In this document: piece by piece, positions 36,251-45,528 of the stretch
Layout of the letters: each line of letters begins with the position of its first letter
Position numbering within the stretch: the stretch's first letter is position 1
DNA from: Actinomycetes bacterium
GTDB taxonomy: Bacteria; Actinomycetota; Acidimicrobiia; Spongiisociales; UBA5794
Length of the DNA stretch: 50,824 nt
Reading direction: 5' to 3'
Assembly: GCA_024638645.1 (NCBI GenBank)
Contig: JAHEJX010000016.1
Location: forward strand, 1-50,824
The notes under the pieces: generated by a model
Told to the model about the DNA's origin: nothing
The model's database searches: none
Seen by the model: only the letters and a program-made list of their open reading frames with translations
Translations under genes and position numbers: made by a program

Positions 36251-36630
36251 AAGGTCGCGCCGACCCACTCAGTGATCTCCGCAAGCGACGTGCCCGGCCC
36301 GAAGATCGCCACGATGCCGGCTGCCTTCAATGCCGCTTCATCGGCCTCCGGAATGATTCCGCCGCCGAATACGACGATATCGCCTGCCTTCTTCTCGTTG
36401 AGCAGTTCAACGACCCGCGGAAATAGCGTCATATGGGCTCCGGACAGCGCAGAGAGACCTATCCCCTGGACGTCTTCTTCCAGCGCCGCGTCGACGATCT
36501 GCTCCGGCGTCTGGTGCAGACCCGTGTAGATGACCTCACACCCGGCATCTCGCAACGCCCGCGCTACGACTTTGGCCCCCCGGTCGTGGCCGTCGAGCCC
36601 AGGCTTGGCAATGAGAATGCGGATGGGCAT
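36244..36630 (-). CDS. Cobalamin-binding methylmalonyl-CoA mutase C-terminal-type subunit
   Basis: A 128-aa stand-alone B12-binding domain. The signature DxHxxG is present as GLDGHDRG (Asp13, His15, Gly18), followed by GLSALSGAH and VVFGGGIIP, as in the small subunit of split methylmalonyl-CoA or related acyl-CoA mutases. His15 supplies the lower ligand to cobalt. No large catalytic subunit is nearby, so it must partner with a protein encoded elsewhere. The ATG has no clear ribosome site, and a small hairpin (36634-36651) precedes it. It lies 94 bases upstream of sucC, fitting propionate entry to succinyl-CoA. Confidence 0.88.
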   Translation of the reverse strand: MPIRILIAKPGLDGHDRGAKVVARALRDAGCEVIYTGLHQTPEQIVDAALEEDVQGIGLSALSGAHMTLFPRVVELLNEKKAGDIVVFGGGIIPEADEAALKAAGIVAIFGPGTSLAEITEWVGATLG

Positions 36631-36633
36631 GGC

Positions 36634-36651
36634 GCGAGGCTAATGCCTCGC
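36634..36651 (-). terminator. Hairpin upstream of the B12-binding gene
   Basis: GCGAGGC-TAAT-GCCTCGC is a perfect 7-bp stem ending three bases from the ATG. It may block ribosome access or end transcription coming from pcrA. Confidence 0.35.
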
Positions 36652-36653
36652 TC

Positions 36654-36677
36654 GGTATCAGGTATCCCGTATCCGGA
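36654..36677. repeat. GGTATCC-type intergenic repeat
   Basis: Three degenerate units in tandem (GGTATCA, GGTATCCC, GTATCCGGA) between pcrA and the B12-binding gene. Same family as the elements at 17847, 20378 and 21443, and again near an AATCCTGATT-type hairpin. Confidence 0.6.
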
Positions 36678-36716
36678 CCACAAGGTTATCGGAAGGGGAA
36701 TGCCTCGCGGAGACAC

Positions 36717-36740
36717 TTGATCGAATCAGGATTCGATCAA
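36717..36740. terminator. Perfect hairpin downstream of pcrA
   Basis: TTGATCGAATC-AG-GATTCGATCAA, an 11-bp perfect stem with a two-base centre, starts 11 bases past the pcrA stop. On the minus strand its centre reads AATCCTGATT, the same core as the hairpin at 17985-18038. Confidence 0.65.
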
Positions 36741-36750
36741 AGCGGAGCCG

Positions 36751-38934
36751 CTAGACCTTCTCAAGGGGAGCCCAGGCCAGCAGCAGTCTTTTCTGGCCGT
36801 GGCCTTGGAAGGCGACGAAGGCTTCCGCCCGGTCGCCCTGGCCGATTATCTGCTGCACGACGCCATCGCCCCAATGGGCGTGGCGTACCTTGTCGCCACT
36901 TGTGATGTCTGCGCCTTCGACACGCTGCGCAGGGCTGCCTGAGGCAAGTTCCATGCGGCTGCGCTTGGCTCGTTTCGTCTCGGTGATGAGATGATCCGGA
37001 ATCTCACGCAGAAAGCGGCTGGGAGGATTGAAGTTGGTGCCGCCCCACAAGTTGCGGCTCCAGGCCCGCGTCATATAGAGCAGCTCCATGGCCCTCGTGA
37101 TGCCCACGTATGCCAGGCGCCGCTCCTCTTCCAACTCGACGGGGTCCCCGAGAGAACGCATGTGGGGGAACACGCCATCTTCGAGCCCGCCGATGAAGAC
37201 GATTGGAAACTCGAGTCCTTTGGCGTTGTGCAGGGTCATCAAGGTGACGACGTCCGAGTCCTCATAGTTGTCCATATCCGTTACGAGAGAAATCGATTCG
37301 AGGAAGGCGTTGAGCCGCTCCATGCCGTCCATGTCTGACCATTCGGCAATCCCGAGAGACACCGGGCCGGTCTCTTCGAAATCGGCAGCAGCCGACAGCA
37401 GCTCTTTGAGGTTCTCCTCGCGACCCATCGCTTCGATGGATCTCTCGGAGCGCACCCAGTCCATGTACCCAGACATGTCGAGAACGGCATTGAGCGCTGC
37501 AGACGCACCTTCGCTTGCCGCCGTGCTCAGGTGGTCGTACAGGCTGACGAACTCTGCAATCGCTTTTTTGGCGCGGTTGTTGAGGCGATCGTTCTGATCA
37601 GCCTGCCGCAATCCGTCGAGGAAGGAGATGCCATTTTCCTCGACGTAGCGATCGACGTGAGCGACGCTGGTGTCGCCGATGGAGCGCTTCGGCGTGTTGA
37701 CGATGCGTTTCATGGACACGACGTCGTCAGGGTTGACGATCGCCCGCAGGTAGGCCAGGGCGTCTTTGACTTCGCGCCTGTCGTAGTACTTCAGGCCCCC
37801 GACGACCTGATACGGAATGCCGTACTTGACGAACAGCTCCTCGACGACACGAGACTGGGCATTGGTCCGATAGAAGACGGCCATATCGGAGAGCTTGCGA
37901 CCGGCTCGCTCGAGCACGCCGACCTCTTCTGCGATGTAGGCAGCCTCGTCGTGCTCGTCCTCTGCCTCGTATGTGCGAATCGGATCTCCGGTGCCGAGAT
38001 CGGTCCACAGACGCTTAGGGGCCCGGCCGGTGTTGTTGGAGATGACACCATTGGCTGCCTCGAGAATCGTTCCCGTGGAGCGGTAGTTCTGCTCGAGGAG
38101 AACAATCCGGGCGTCGGGGAAGTCCTTTTCGAACTCATTGATATTGCGGATGTCGGCTCCGCGAAACCGGTAGATCGATTGGTCCGAGTCGCCGACTACA
38201 CAAAGGTTGCGGTGCTGGTCCGTCAGTAGGCGGACCAGCATGTACTGGGCGTGGTTGGTGTCCTGGTACTCGTCAACGAGCACGTACTGGAATCGCTGCT
38301 GGTAATGGCCGAGCACGTCAGGGAACGCTTGAAGCAACTCGACCGTCACCATCAGCATGTCGTCAAAGTCCATGGCCGAAGCCTCAACCAGTCGCTGCTG
38401 ATAGAGCCGGTATACGTCCGATACCTTTTCGTGATAGAAACCAGCGTCGTTGCGAGCGAATGATTCGAAGTCGATCAGCTCGTTCTTCGCGGAAGAAATA
38501 GCTGCCTGGATGTTGCGAGGGGGGAATCGTTTCGGATCGAGGTCGAGGTCTTTCACGCACAGCGTCACGAGACGCAACGAGTCGGCCTTGTCGTATATCG
38601 AGAACGACGAGCGGTATCCAAGGCGATGCGACTCGCGTCTCAGTATCCGCGAGCAACTGCTGTGGAAAGTCGAGACCCACATCTCTCGCACCACGCCACC
38701 GACCAATGCGCCGACGCGATCCTTCATCTCGGTGGCCGCTTTGTTGGTGAACGTGATCGCCAGAATCGCGAAGGGAGACACGTTGTGATCTTGGATCAGG
38801 TGGGCGACACGACGCGTCAGCACCCGGGTCTTGCCCGAGCCGGCGCCGGCGACCACCAGCAGGGGACCGTCTACAGCTGCAACAGCTTCACGCTGCGCGG
38901 GATTGAGGCCGTCGAGAAGTGCTGACTCCGCCAT
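36751..38934 (-). CDS. pcrA: UvrD/PcrA-family DNA helicase
   Basis: A 727-aa superfamily 1A 3'-5' helicase for repair and replication-fork clearance. Motif I is VAGAGSGKTRVL (30-40). Next come ITFTNKAATEMKDRV (Ia), VDEYQDTNHAQY (II), GDSDQSIYRFRGAD (III), LEQNYRS (IV), TLHNAKGLEFPIVFIGGLEDGVFPH (V) and EEERRLAYVGITRA (VI). The C-terminal HAHWGDGVVQQIIGQGDRAEAFVAFQG is a Tudor-like tail that binds RNA polymerase in PcrA. There is no ribosome site, and a TATACT box ends nine bases before the ATG, suggesting a leaderless message. Confidence 0.93.
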   Translation of the reverse strand: MAESALLDGLNPAQREAVAAVDGPLLVVAGAGSGKTRVLTRRVAHLIQDHNVSPFAILAITFTNKAATEMKDRVGALVGGVVREMWVSTFHSSCSRILRRESHRLGYRSSFSIYDKADSLRLVTLCVKDLDLDPKRFPPRNIQAAISSAKNELIDFESFARNDAGFYHEKVSDVYRLYQQRLVEASAMDFDDMLMVTVELLQAFPDVLGHYQQRFQYVLVDEYQDTNHAQYMLVRLLTDQHRNLCVVGDSDQSIYRFRGADIRNINEFEKDFPDARIVLLEQNYRSTGTILEAANGVISNNTGRAPKRLWTDLGTGDPIRTYEAEDEHDEAAYIAEEVGVLERAGRKLSDMAVFYRTNAQSRVVEELFVKYGIPYQVVGGLKYYDRREVKDALAYLRAIVNPDDVVSMKRIVNTPKRSIGDTSVAHVDRYVEENGISFLDGLRQADQNDRLNNRAKKAIAEFVSLYDHLSTAASEGASAALNAVLDMSGYMDWVRSERSIEAMGREENLKELLSAAADFEETGPVSLGIAEWSDMDGMERLNAFLESISLVTDMDNYEDSDVVTLMTLHNAKGLEFPIVFIGGLEDGVFPHMRSLGDPVELEEERRLAYVGITRAMELLYMTRAWSRNLWGGTNFNPPSRFLREIPDHLITETKRAKRSRMELASGSPAQRVEGADITSGDKVRHAHWGDGVVQQIIGQGDRAEAFVAFQGHGQKRLLLAWAPLEKV

Positions 38935-38942
38935 GACGGCCG

Positions 38943-38948
38943 AGTATA
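38943..38948 (-). promoter_or_regulatory. -10 box of pcrA, leaderless arrangement
   Basis: TATACT on the minus strand ends 8 bases before the pcrA ATG. No purine-rich ribosome site is present, so transcription probably starts at or next to the start codon. No clear -35 box is visible 16-18 bases upstream. Confidence 0.5.
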
Positions 38949-39036
38949 CGGCCCTCAGTTCGGTGAGTTACATGGGTGTAGTCCTATGGCCAACACCAAT
39001 GATCGGCCTCCGCTGGGATCTATCTAGACCTGCGTT

Positions 39037-41394
39037 TCAGGTTCTGCCGAGCATCTCACGCAGTGTCTCGGCGAGGGCACCCTCACGGAAGTCTGCCTTG
39101 TCGAAGAATACGTCGACACCCGCATCTTTGGCACGCGCCTTGTCTTCCTCAGTGGCGACACCTGAGAGCATCACGATCGGCACGACGAGGCCTTTACCCC
39201 GGATCTTCGAGACCAGCTCGGCCCCATCCTCCTGCGGCATGGAGAAGTCGACGACGAGGGCGTCGATCTCTTCGACGGCCAGTATTTCGAGGGCTTCGGC
39301 AGCGGAAGCCGCCACAGATGTGGAGAATCCACTCGAGGCGAGAGCGCCGGAGACGACGGCCCGAGCGCCGATCGAGTCGTCGACCACCAGGATCTTGTCG
39401 ATCCTCTCTCTGGCTGCCGGCGCCGATTCGAGTGTCTGGTGATGAGCGGGAAGGCCCTCTGAGTTCGTGACGAGGGCCGAGGCTTCGAGGACGAGGACCA
39501 CATCTCCGCCGCCGAGCAGCGCGGCACCGGTGATGTGTGATGGACCAGATAGCAGCGGCCCCAGCTCCTTGGCGGCGACCTCGCGCACTCCATGTAACGC
39601 CTGCACAGTCACTGCGGCGATACCAACTCGGTGAGAAACAATGATGATGTGCTTCGGAAGGCGTGACTCGGCGGCTCCCACGATTTCACCGAGTGGTGAC
39701 ACGGTGATCCGTTGGCCGCGCCAGTCGATGGTCGGCACGTCGCCCGACCAGTCGATGCCTGCTGAATCGATCGGCATGACCTCTTCGACCACGGCTTCGG
39801 GTATTCCCCACTTCATCCCGGCCGTCTCGAAGACCATGACGCGCTGGAGCGTGCGCGAGGTTGGCACGGTCATCGTCACTGATGTCCCACCACCTGGAGT
39901 TGACTCGAGGCGGACCCTGCCGAATAGCGACTCGACGACCTCAGACACTTCGGACAGACCCTTGCCCGCCCCGCCGAGATCCGTTGCGGACCCGGTTGAG
40001 AAGCCGGGGCTGAAGAGAGCGTCGTTGAGGTTGCTCTGGTCGTCTGCGGCTTCCACAGTCAGAATGCTCTTGTCGACAGCAGTGGCCTTCACCGCATCCC
40101 AGTCGACGCCCCCACCGTCATCAGCTACAACCAGCTCAACTCGTCGATCCTTGATGGTGGCGGTCAGAGTGACCTGTCCTGCCGGATTCTTGCCGGCTGC
40201 GGTGCGCTCGTCGGGCGTCTCGATCCCGTGGGTGATTGCATTGACCACAAGCTGTCGCATCGGATCTGAGATCTTGTCGAGCACCTGGCGATCTACGACG
40301 ATTTCGGTGTCACCCATGATCTCGAAGCGGACTTCCTTGCCGAGCTTCTTGGCGACGAAGCGGACAAGCTGCGGCAACGTGTTGGTCATCGAGGACAGTG
40401 GTATCGCAGCCAGCTGCATTGCGTCGTGCTCCAGCTCGCCTGAGGCTTGAACGATGGCGCCAAAAGACCGTTCCAGCGATTCGAGGTCATCGGAATTGCG
40501 GACGTTCCTCATCCGCGCCTCGGCCTCTTCCATGTCGATGCGGATGCGGGCCGCCAGGTTGATCAGCCTGTACATACGTCCCGCGCCAACCGCGAGTGTC
40601 TCCGCACTGGCCCAGCTGTCAACTGCACCTAGCAACCCGCCGAGGTCGGCCGTGATCGAAGCGGCGGCGGGAACATTATGGGGCGGCGTCTCGAAGGGCG
40701 TTGGCGGGGGTGAGGGCGGCGCAATTCGTTCCTGTCGGGGCCGGACATGCTCATGCCGGAAGTCTGACATTGCCTCGTCGGCAGTATCCCGGTAGGACCT
40801 TTCGTATTGAGCCGGATCGTTGATGTCTTCTGTCGTGGAGGCGCGGATGCGCGGTCGGCGCGGCTCCGGTTCTTCCTCGGCAACGTCTTCACCCGGATCG
40901 AGCTCCCGAGACGCAGGATGTTCCGGCACCGCCTCAGCCTGTTCTTGGGCCGGCTCGTGCTCGGCTTCGACCGGCTCGACTGCGCGGAGTTTCGGTTTGG
41001 CTACACCTCCGCTGCCTCCCACGGCCTCATCGAGCCGGCGCAAAGCGTCTGCTAGCTCCGGAGTGCCCTGCTCAGGGTCGCCATCCCCAGCGCTTTCGAG
41101 AACCGAGGCGACGGCGATGATCGCCTCACCCAGCTCGGGCGACGGCTCGAGCTCATCAGCCTGGACGCGGCGCCACAACAGCTCCAGTTGCTGGCCTGCC
41201 ACAGAAACGGCGTCGTAACCCATGACGCGGCCGGTGCCTTTGATCGTATGACCCTCGCGCAGCATCGTTCCTGCGAGTTCGTCATCGATTGCGCCCGCGA
41301 CCATTGCATGCCCGCCCTCGACGAGGCGCGCGGAGCGCTCGGAGAGCTCGGACATGAACATCGCCTGCAACTCTGGATCGTCAGTCCAGGTCAA
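39037..41394 (-). CDS. Hybrid CheA-like histidine kinase with C-terminal receiver
   Basis: A 785-aa multidomain protein. The Hpt domain (1-~115) has phospho-acceptor His49 in GHTIKGTGRVMG. A long acidic, Pro-rich linker (~120-245) follows, then a dimerisation-like helical region and an ATPase domain (~350-500) with VVNAITHGIETPDER (N box), VVADDGGGVDWDA (G1) and GGAGKGLSEVSEVVESLFG (G2). A CheW-like domain follows (~505-640), then a receiver (667-785) with DD in LVVDDS, phospho-Asp716 in VVDFSM and Lys in FDKADF. The start is TTG with a very strong GAGGTGATC. No cheW, cheY, cheR, mcp or flagellar gene is near. The fused receiver suggests type-IV-pilus-like or other signalling rather than flagellar chemotaxis. 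Confidence 0.87.
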   Translation of the reverse strand: MTWTDDPELQAMFMSELSERSARLVEGGHAMVAGAIDDELAGTMLREGHTIKGTGRVMGYDAVSVAGQQLELLWRRVQADELEPSPELGEAIIAVASVLESAGDGDPEQGTPELADALRRLDEAVGGSGGVAKPKLRAVEPVEAEHEPAQEQAEAVPEHPASRELDPGEDVAEEEPEPRRPRIRASTTEDINDPAQYERSYRDTADEAMSDFRHEHVRPRQERIAPPSPPPTPFETPPHNVPAAASITADLGGLLGAVDSWASAETLAVGAGRMYRLINLAARIRIDMEEAEARMRNVRNSDDLESLERSFGAIVQASGELEHDAMQLAAIPLSSMTNTLPQLVRFVAKKLGKEVRFEIMGDTEIVVDRQVLDKISDPMRQLVVNAITHGIETPDERTAAGKNPAGQVTLTATIKDRRVELVVADDGGGVDWDAVKATAVDKSILTVEAADDQSNLNDALFSPGFSTGSATDLGGAGKGLSEVSEVVESLFGRVRLESTPGGGTSVTMTVPTSRTLQRVMVFETAGMKWGIPEAVVEEVMPIDSAGIDWSGDVPTIDWRGQRITVSPLGEIVGAAESRLPKHIIIVSHRVGIAAVTVQALHGVREVAAKELGPLLSGPSHITGAALLGGGDVVLVLEASALVTNSEGLPAHHQTLESAPAARERIDKILVVDDSIGARAVVSGALASSGFSTSVAASAAEALEILAVEEIDALVVDFSMPQEDGAELVSKIRGKGLVVPIVMLSGVATEEDKARAKDAGVDVFFDKADFREGALAETLREMLGRT

Positions 41395-41489
41395 GGGATC
41401 ACCTCGAGAGCAGTTGGATGGGTACTTGCTATCAAGATATCGACTTGAAAACCGTTGCGGTTAAGCGATGTGTCTAGATACTTCGGACG

Positions 41490-41515
41490 ACACACAACTG
41501 GGTGCAGTTGGGTGT
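41490..41515 (-). terminator. Hairpin downstream of guaA
   Basis: ACACACAACTG and CAGTTGGGTGT (11 bp with one G-U-type mismatch) enclose GGTG, 7 bases past the guaA stop. It separates guaA from the cheA-type promoter region. Confidence 0.55.
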
Positions 41516-41521
41516 AAGTCC

Positions 41522-43090
41522 CTATTCCCACTCTATCGTCGCCGGGGGCTTGCTCGAGATGTCGTACGCCACCCGGTTGATGCCGGAAACTTCGTTGATG
41601 ACCCTGGTCGAGATACGTTCGAGCACCTCGTAGGGAAGGCGGGCCCAGTCCGCCGTCATGGCGTCGTCAGACGTCACAGCGCGCAGTATCAAGGGATATG
41701 CGTAGGTGCGCCCATCTCCCTGCACGCCAACCGTACGGATGGCCGGTAGCACGCCGAATGTCTGCCACAAGTCCCGATAGAGCCCCGCCCGACGGATCTC
41801 CTCGAGGACGATGGCATCGGCGGCCCGCAAGGTGTCGAGCCGCTCTTGGGTTACGTCTCCAATGATGCGGACCGCCAGACCCGGGCCCGGGAAAGGCTGG
41901 CGCCAGACAATTTCTTCCGGTAGCCCGAGTTCTTCACCAATGGCACGCACCTCATCCTTGAACAGGTCGCGCAGCGGCTCGATCAGGTCGAAATGCATGT
42001 CTTCCGGCAGGCCGCCTACGTTGTGGTGGCTCTTGATCTTGGCGGCATCCTTGGTCCCGGACTCGATTACGTCCGGATACAGGGTGCCCTGCACCAGGAA
42101 CTTGGCATCCTCTAGGTCGGCTGCGACTTCTTCGAACACACGAATGAAGGTCTCTCCGATGATCTTGCGCTTCCGCTCTGGATCGGAAACGCCTTCGAGT
42201 GCATCGAGGAAGCGGTCTGCTGCGTCGACATGGACGAGATTCATGTGGAACGATCGGCGGAACGTTGCTTCCACCTGCCGTCCCTCGCCCTCTCGCATCA
42301 GCCCGTGGTCGACAAACACGCACACGAGCTGGTCACCGATGGCTTTGTGAACCAGCGCCGCCGCAACCGAAGAGTCGACTCCTCCAGACAGACCACAAAT
42401 GACCTTTCCAGAGCCAACAGCGTCGCGAACCGCGGCGACGGACTGCTCGATGATCCCGACGTGGGTCCAATTGGGCCTCGCGGCTGCCACGTCGTACAGG
42501 AAGTGCTTGAGCACGTCCTGACCGAACTCCGTGTGAGCAACCTCGGGATGGAATTGCACCCCAAAAAGCCCGCGCTCTGGTGCTTCCATGGCTGCCACCG
42601 GCGAATCACCTGTCGAGGCGGTGACGGTGAATCCTGCCGGCGGCTGGGAAACTGCATCCTTGTGGCTCATCCAGACGACCTGCTCGTCGGGCAGCTCGCG
42701 GAACAGAACGCTCTCGCCACTCACCGTGAGTTCGGCTCTCCCGTATTCAGCCACGTCGTTGGCCTCGACGACGCCTTCGAGGGCGTGGGCCATGGCTTGA
42801 TGGCCGTAGCAAATGCCGAGCGTAGGAATCCCCAGGTCGAGGATTGCGGGGTCCAGTTCGTAGGCATCCTCGGCGTAAACCGATGCAGGTCCCCCGCTCA
42901 GGATCAAAGCCACCGGATCATGCGCCTTGACTTCTGCGGCGGATATATCGCGCGGCACTATCTCGGAGTAGACGTGGGCCTCGCGGACTCGCCTGGCAAT
43001 CAGCTGAGCGTATTGGGCACCGAAATCGAGCACGAGAACTTTGTCGAAGTCCCCTCCAGAAGCTTGCCCTGAGGTCGCCGGAGTCGCCAC
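41522..43090 (-). CDS. guaA: GMP synthase (glutamine-hydrolysing)
   Basis: A 522-aa enzyme that aminates XMP to GMP. The N-terminal class I glutamine amidotransferase has [11 protein letters not shown] (nucleophile Cys) and [12 protein letters not shown] (His and Glu). The ATP-pyrophosphatase domain has the P-loop [10 protein letters not shown] and a GMP synthase C-terminal dimerisation domain with [25 protein letters not shown]. The GTG start lies three bases from the guaB3 stop without a separate ribosome site, so translation is coupled. Confidence 0.94.
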   Translation of the reverse strand: MATPATSGQASGGDFDKVLVLDFGAQYAQLIARRVREAHVYSEIVPRDISAAEVKAHDPVALILSGGPASVYAEDAYELDPAILDLGIPTLGICYGHQAMAHALEGVVEANDVAEYGRAELTVSGESVLFRELPDEQVVWMSHKDAVSQPPAGFTVTASTGDSPVAAMEAPERGLFGVQFHPEVAHTEFGQDVLKHFLYDVAAARPNWTHVGIIEQSVAAVRDAVGSGKVICGLSGGVDSSVAAALVHKAIGDQLVCVFVDHGLMREGEGRQVEATFRRSFHMNLVHVDAADRFLDALEGVSDPERKRKIIGETFIRVFEEVAADLEDAKFLVQGTLYPDVIESGTKDAAKIKSHHNVGGLPEDMHFDLIEPLRDLFKDEVRAIGEELGLPEEIVWRQPFPGPGLAVRIIGDVTQERLDTLRAADAIVLEEIRRAGLYRDLWQTFGVLPAIRTVGVQGDGRTYAYPLILRAVTSDDAMTADWARLPYEVLERISTRVINEVSGINRVAYDISSKPPATIEWE

Positions 43091-43093
43091 CGA

Positions 43094-44254
43094 CTAGTTG
43101 CCCATCCCGACGCCCTGGCTCTGTTGGAGGCGTTTGCCCTCCGTCTGCAGCGCCGGCGCCACCATCACTTCAGCCTTCTGGAATTCCTTGACGTCGGCGT
43201 AGCCGGTCGTCGCCATCGACACCCGGAGCGCTCCGAAGAGGTTGCGGCGGCCGTCGTTTTCGTGTGCAGGGCCGGTGAGGATCTCCCGCAACGTGCCGAG
43301 CCGGCCGGTCTGTATCCGGGTGCCGCGGGGAAGGGTCGGGTGGAATGTGGCCATGCCCCAGTGGTAGCCCTGTGCCGGAGCTTCTTCCGCAGCGGTTATC
43401 GGCGAGCCGAGCATTACGGCGTCTGCGCCGACAGCGATCGCCTTGGCAACGTCGCCGCCGGTGCGCATCCCGCCGTCAGCGATGACATGAACGTAGCGGC
43501 CACTCTCCTCGAGGTAGCGGGTACGAGCACCCGCCGCATCTGCAATGGCCGTCGCCTGCGGTACCCCTATGCCGAGGACGCCGCGCGACGTGCAGGCTGC
43601 CCCGGGGCCAACTCCGACGAGTACGCCGGCGGCTCCTGTACGCATGATGTGAAGTGCCCCTGCGAACGAAGCTACTCCGCCGGCAATGACCGGTATGTCC
43701 ATCGCGCCGATGAACTTGAAAAGGTCGAGCGGCTCGACCCTGCTGGAAACGTGTTCCGCCGAAACGACTGTTCCCTGAATGACGAGTATGTCGAGCCCGG
43801 CCTCGATCGCAGGGGCGTGCAGATCTTCGACATGTTGTGGCGTCAGGCTCGCCGAAGTGATCACACCGGCTGACTTGATCTCCTCGACCCTGCGGCCAAT
43901 GAGCTCCATTTTCACCGGCTCCTGATACACCTTCTGGATGGTCCGGGTTGCCTCGTCCTCGGGCGCAGCAGCTATCTCGGCGTACACCGGCATCGGATCT
44001 TCGTAGCGAGTCCACAGACCCTCGAGGTTGAGGACGGCTAGGCCGCCCAGCCTGCCGATCTCGATGGCGGTCCCCGGGCTCACTGCGGAGTCCATGGCAG
44101 ACGCCATCATCGGGAGCTCGAACTTGTAGGCATCTAGTTGCCAGGAAAGGTCGACGTCCTCGGGATCACGGGTTCGCCGTGACGGGACGATTGCGATGTC
44201 GTCGAAGCCCCATGCCCGACGACCGGACTTGGCCATGCCAATCTCGATCTCCAC
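43094..44254 (-). CDS. guaB3: GuaB3 family IMP dehydrogenase-related protein
   Basis: A 386-aa member of the actinobacterial GuaB3 group, a shortened IMPDH/GMP-reductase TIM barrel without CBS domains. It has PMMASAMDSAVSPGTAIEIGRLGGLAVLNLEGLWTRYED and the loop VGPGAACTSRGVLGIGVPQATAI with the Cys aligned to the catalytic Cys of IMPDH, plus IADGGMRTGGDVAKAIAVGADAVMLG. Exact activity is unsettled in the family. The start is GTG. It sits directly upstream of guaA, a common actinobacterial arrangement for guanine nucleotide supply. Confidence 0.9.
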   Translation of the reverse strand: MEIEIGMAKSGRRAWGFDDIAIVPSRRTRDPEDVDLSWQLDAYKFELPMMASAMDSAVSPGTAIEIGRLGGLAVLNLEGLWTRYEDPMPVYAEIAAAPEDEATRTIQKVYQEPVKMELIGRRVEEIKSAGVITSASLTPQHVEDLHAPAIEAGLDILVIQGTVVSAEHVSSRVEPLDLFKFIGAMDIPVIAGGVASFAGALHIMRTGAAGVLVGVGPGAACTSRGVLGIGVPQATAIADAAGARTRYLEESGRYVHVIADGGMRTGGDVAKAIAVGADAVMLGSPITAAEEAPAQGYHWGMATFHPTLPRGTRIQTGRLGTLREILTGPAHENDGRRNLFGALRVSMATTGYADVKEFQKAEVMVAPALQTEGKRLQQSQGVGMGN

Positions 44255-44365
44255 GAGAGAACCCCTTCAGATGTGCGCCAGCGAAAGGAAAGGGTAGTAC
44301 GGGCGGTGGGTGCCCCAGTTGCTTGTGTTTGCGCCGGAGCCGGTAATTGGTATCCGGTGTGCGAG

Positions 44366-45475
44366 CTACCGACTACTGGCCTGGAGCGCTTGCTCTATGT
44401 CGTGCCACAGATCGTCGACGTTCTCACAGCCCACGCTGAAGCGGATCAGGGTTTCGGGGATCGTCTCCTGACCTGGGATGACGGCCCGGCGTTCCATCGT
44501 TGATTCGATCCCGCCGAGGCTGGTGGCATGGTTGATGAGCCGAGCTGCTTCGCAGAAGCGGCTGGCGCGCTCTCCGTCGCCTGTGGTTTCGAAGCTCAAC
44601 ATCGGGCCGAACCCGGTCATGAAGGTCTTGGCGATCTCGTGGTTCTCGTCGTCCGGGAGCCCGGGATAGCGGACCCGAACGACTTCCGGATGAGTGTGGA
44701 GGCGCTGCGCCAGCTCCATTGCATTGGCTTGGGCTCGCTCGATCCGCAGCGCCAGCGTGCGGGCACCTCGTGTGGCCAGGAAAGCTTCCATCGCTCCGAT
44801 GAGTCCGCCGGATAGCTTGCGGCGATGAGACAGCTCTTCGTGGAGGCTCTCGTCCCTGGTAGCGAGCACGCCGCCCATCAGGTCGGAGTGGCCGCCGATG
44901 AATTTGGTCGCAGAGTGCATCACAATGTCTGCGCCCAAGTCGAGCGGCTTCTGTACCAGCGGCGTGGCGAAGGTCGAGTCGACGGCGACGATGGTGCCCG
45001 CCTTGCGCGGCGCGCTGCAGATTGCCGGGAGGTCGGCAATCGTGATCAGGGGGTTGGCGGGCGACTCCAGCCACAGCAGGTCGGCCGTCAGCGCCGCGTC
45101 GCGCCAGGCATCTGTATCTCTGATATTGAGCCGCAGCGCCTTCCATCGTCCCTGCTGTTCACCTTCTTCGGCCAACCCCTTGACCCCGTGATACGGGTCC
45201 TCCGGCACCGCCAGAACAGCTCCCACCGGCAGACGATGCAGCACCGCGGCCACGGCGGCCATGCCACTCGAGAATGCCAGCGCCCTACCACCTTCGAGCC
45301 CGCCCATGATCTCCTCGAAGGCGTCAATTGTCGGCGTGCCCTCGCCGCGGGCGTATATCCGCTCACTTGGCAAGTAGAAGTTCGATGCCAGGACGGGCGG
45401 CACGTTGAGCGGGTCGCCGGGGACCCGGCTGCGCCCCGCTGAGATGACAAAAGATTCCGCGGAGAGTTCTTCCAT
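44366..45475 (-). CDS. Cys/Met metabolism PLP-dependent enzyme (cystathionine gamma-synthase/lyase-like)
   Basis: A 369-aa aminotransferase-fold enzyme. The cofactor Lys lies in MHSATKFIGGHSDLMGG. Other landmarks are ALAFSSGMAAVAAVLHRL, WLESPANPLITIADL and the C-terminal SLGGIESTMERRA, which aligns with the SLGGxESL motif. It is shorter at the N-terminus than typical ~380-400-aa enzymes, and ERIYARGEGTPTIDAFEEIM takes the place of the usual YxRxxNPT. It may use cystathionine, homocysteine derivatives or related amino acids; lyase versus synthase cannot be told. The ATG at 45475 is preferred to the TTG three codons earlier. Confidence 0.85.
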   Translation of the reverse strand: MEELSAESFVISAGRSRVPGDPLNVPPVLASNFYLPSERIYARGEGTPTIDAFEEIMGGLEGGRALAFSSGMAAVAAVLHRLPVGAVLAVPEDPYHGVKGLAEEGEQQGRWKALRLNIRDTDAWRDAALTADLLWLESPANPLITIADLPAICSAPRKAGTIVAVDSTFATPLVQKPLDLGADIVMHSATKFIGGHSDLMGGVLATRDESLHEELSHRRKLSGGLIGAMEAFLATRGARTLALRIERAQANAMELAQRLHTHPEVVRVRYPGLPDDENHEIAKTFMTGFGPMLSFETTGDGERASRFCEAARLINHATSLGGIESTMERRAVIPGQETIPETLIRFSVGCENVDDLWHDIEQALQASSR

Positions 45476-45528
45476 GCCGAGCAAGTTAGCTGTAGGTGAG
45501 TCGGCATTCGGCCGTAGTCTCTCTTCAG

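Noticed and set aside
41396-41406. Fragment of the 16S rRNA 3' end (GGATCACCTC)
   Set aside because: It is the complement of a strong ribosome site (GAGGTGATCC) for the CheA-type gene; no further rRNA sequence adjoins it.
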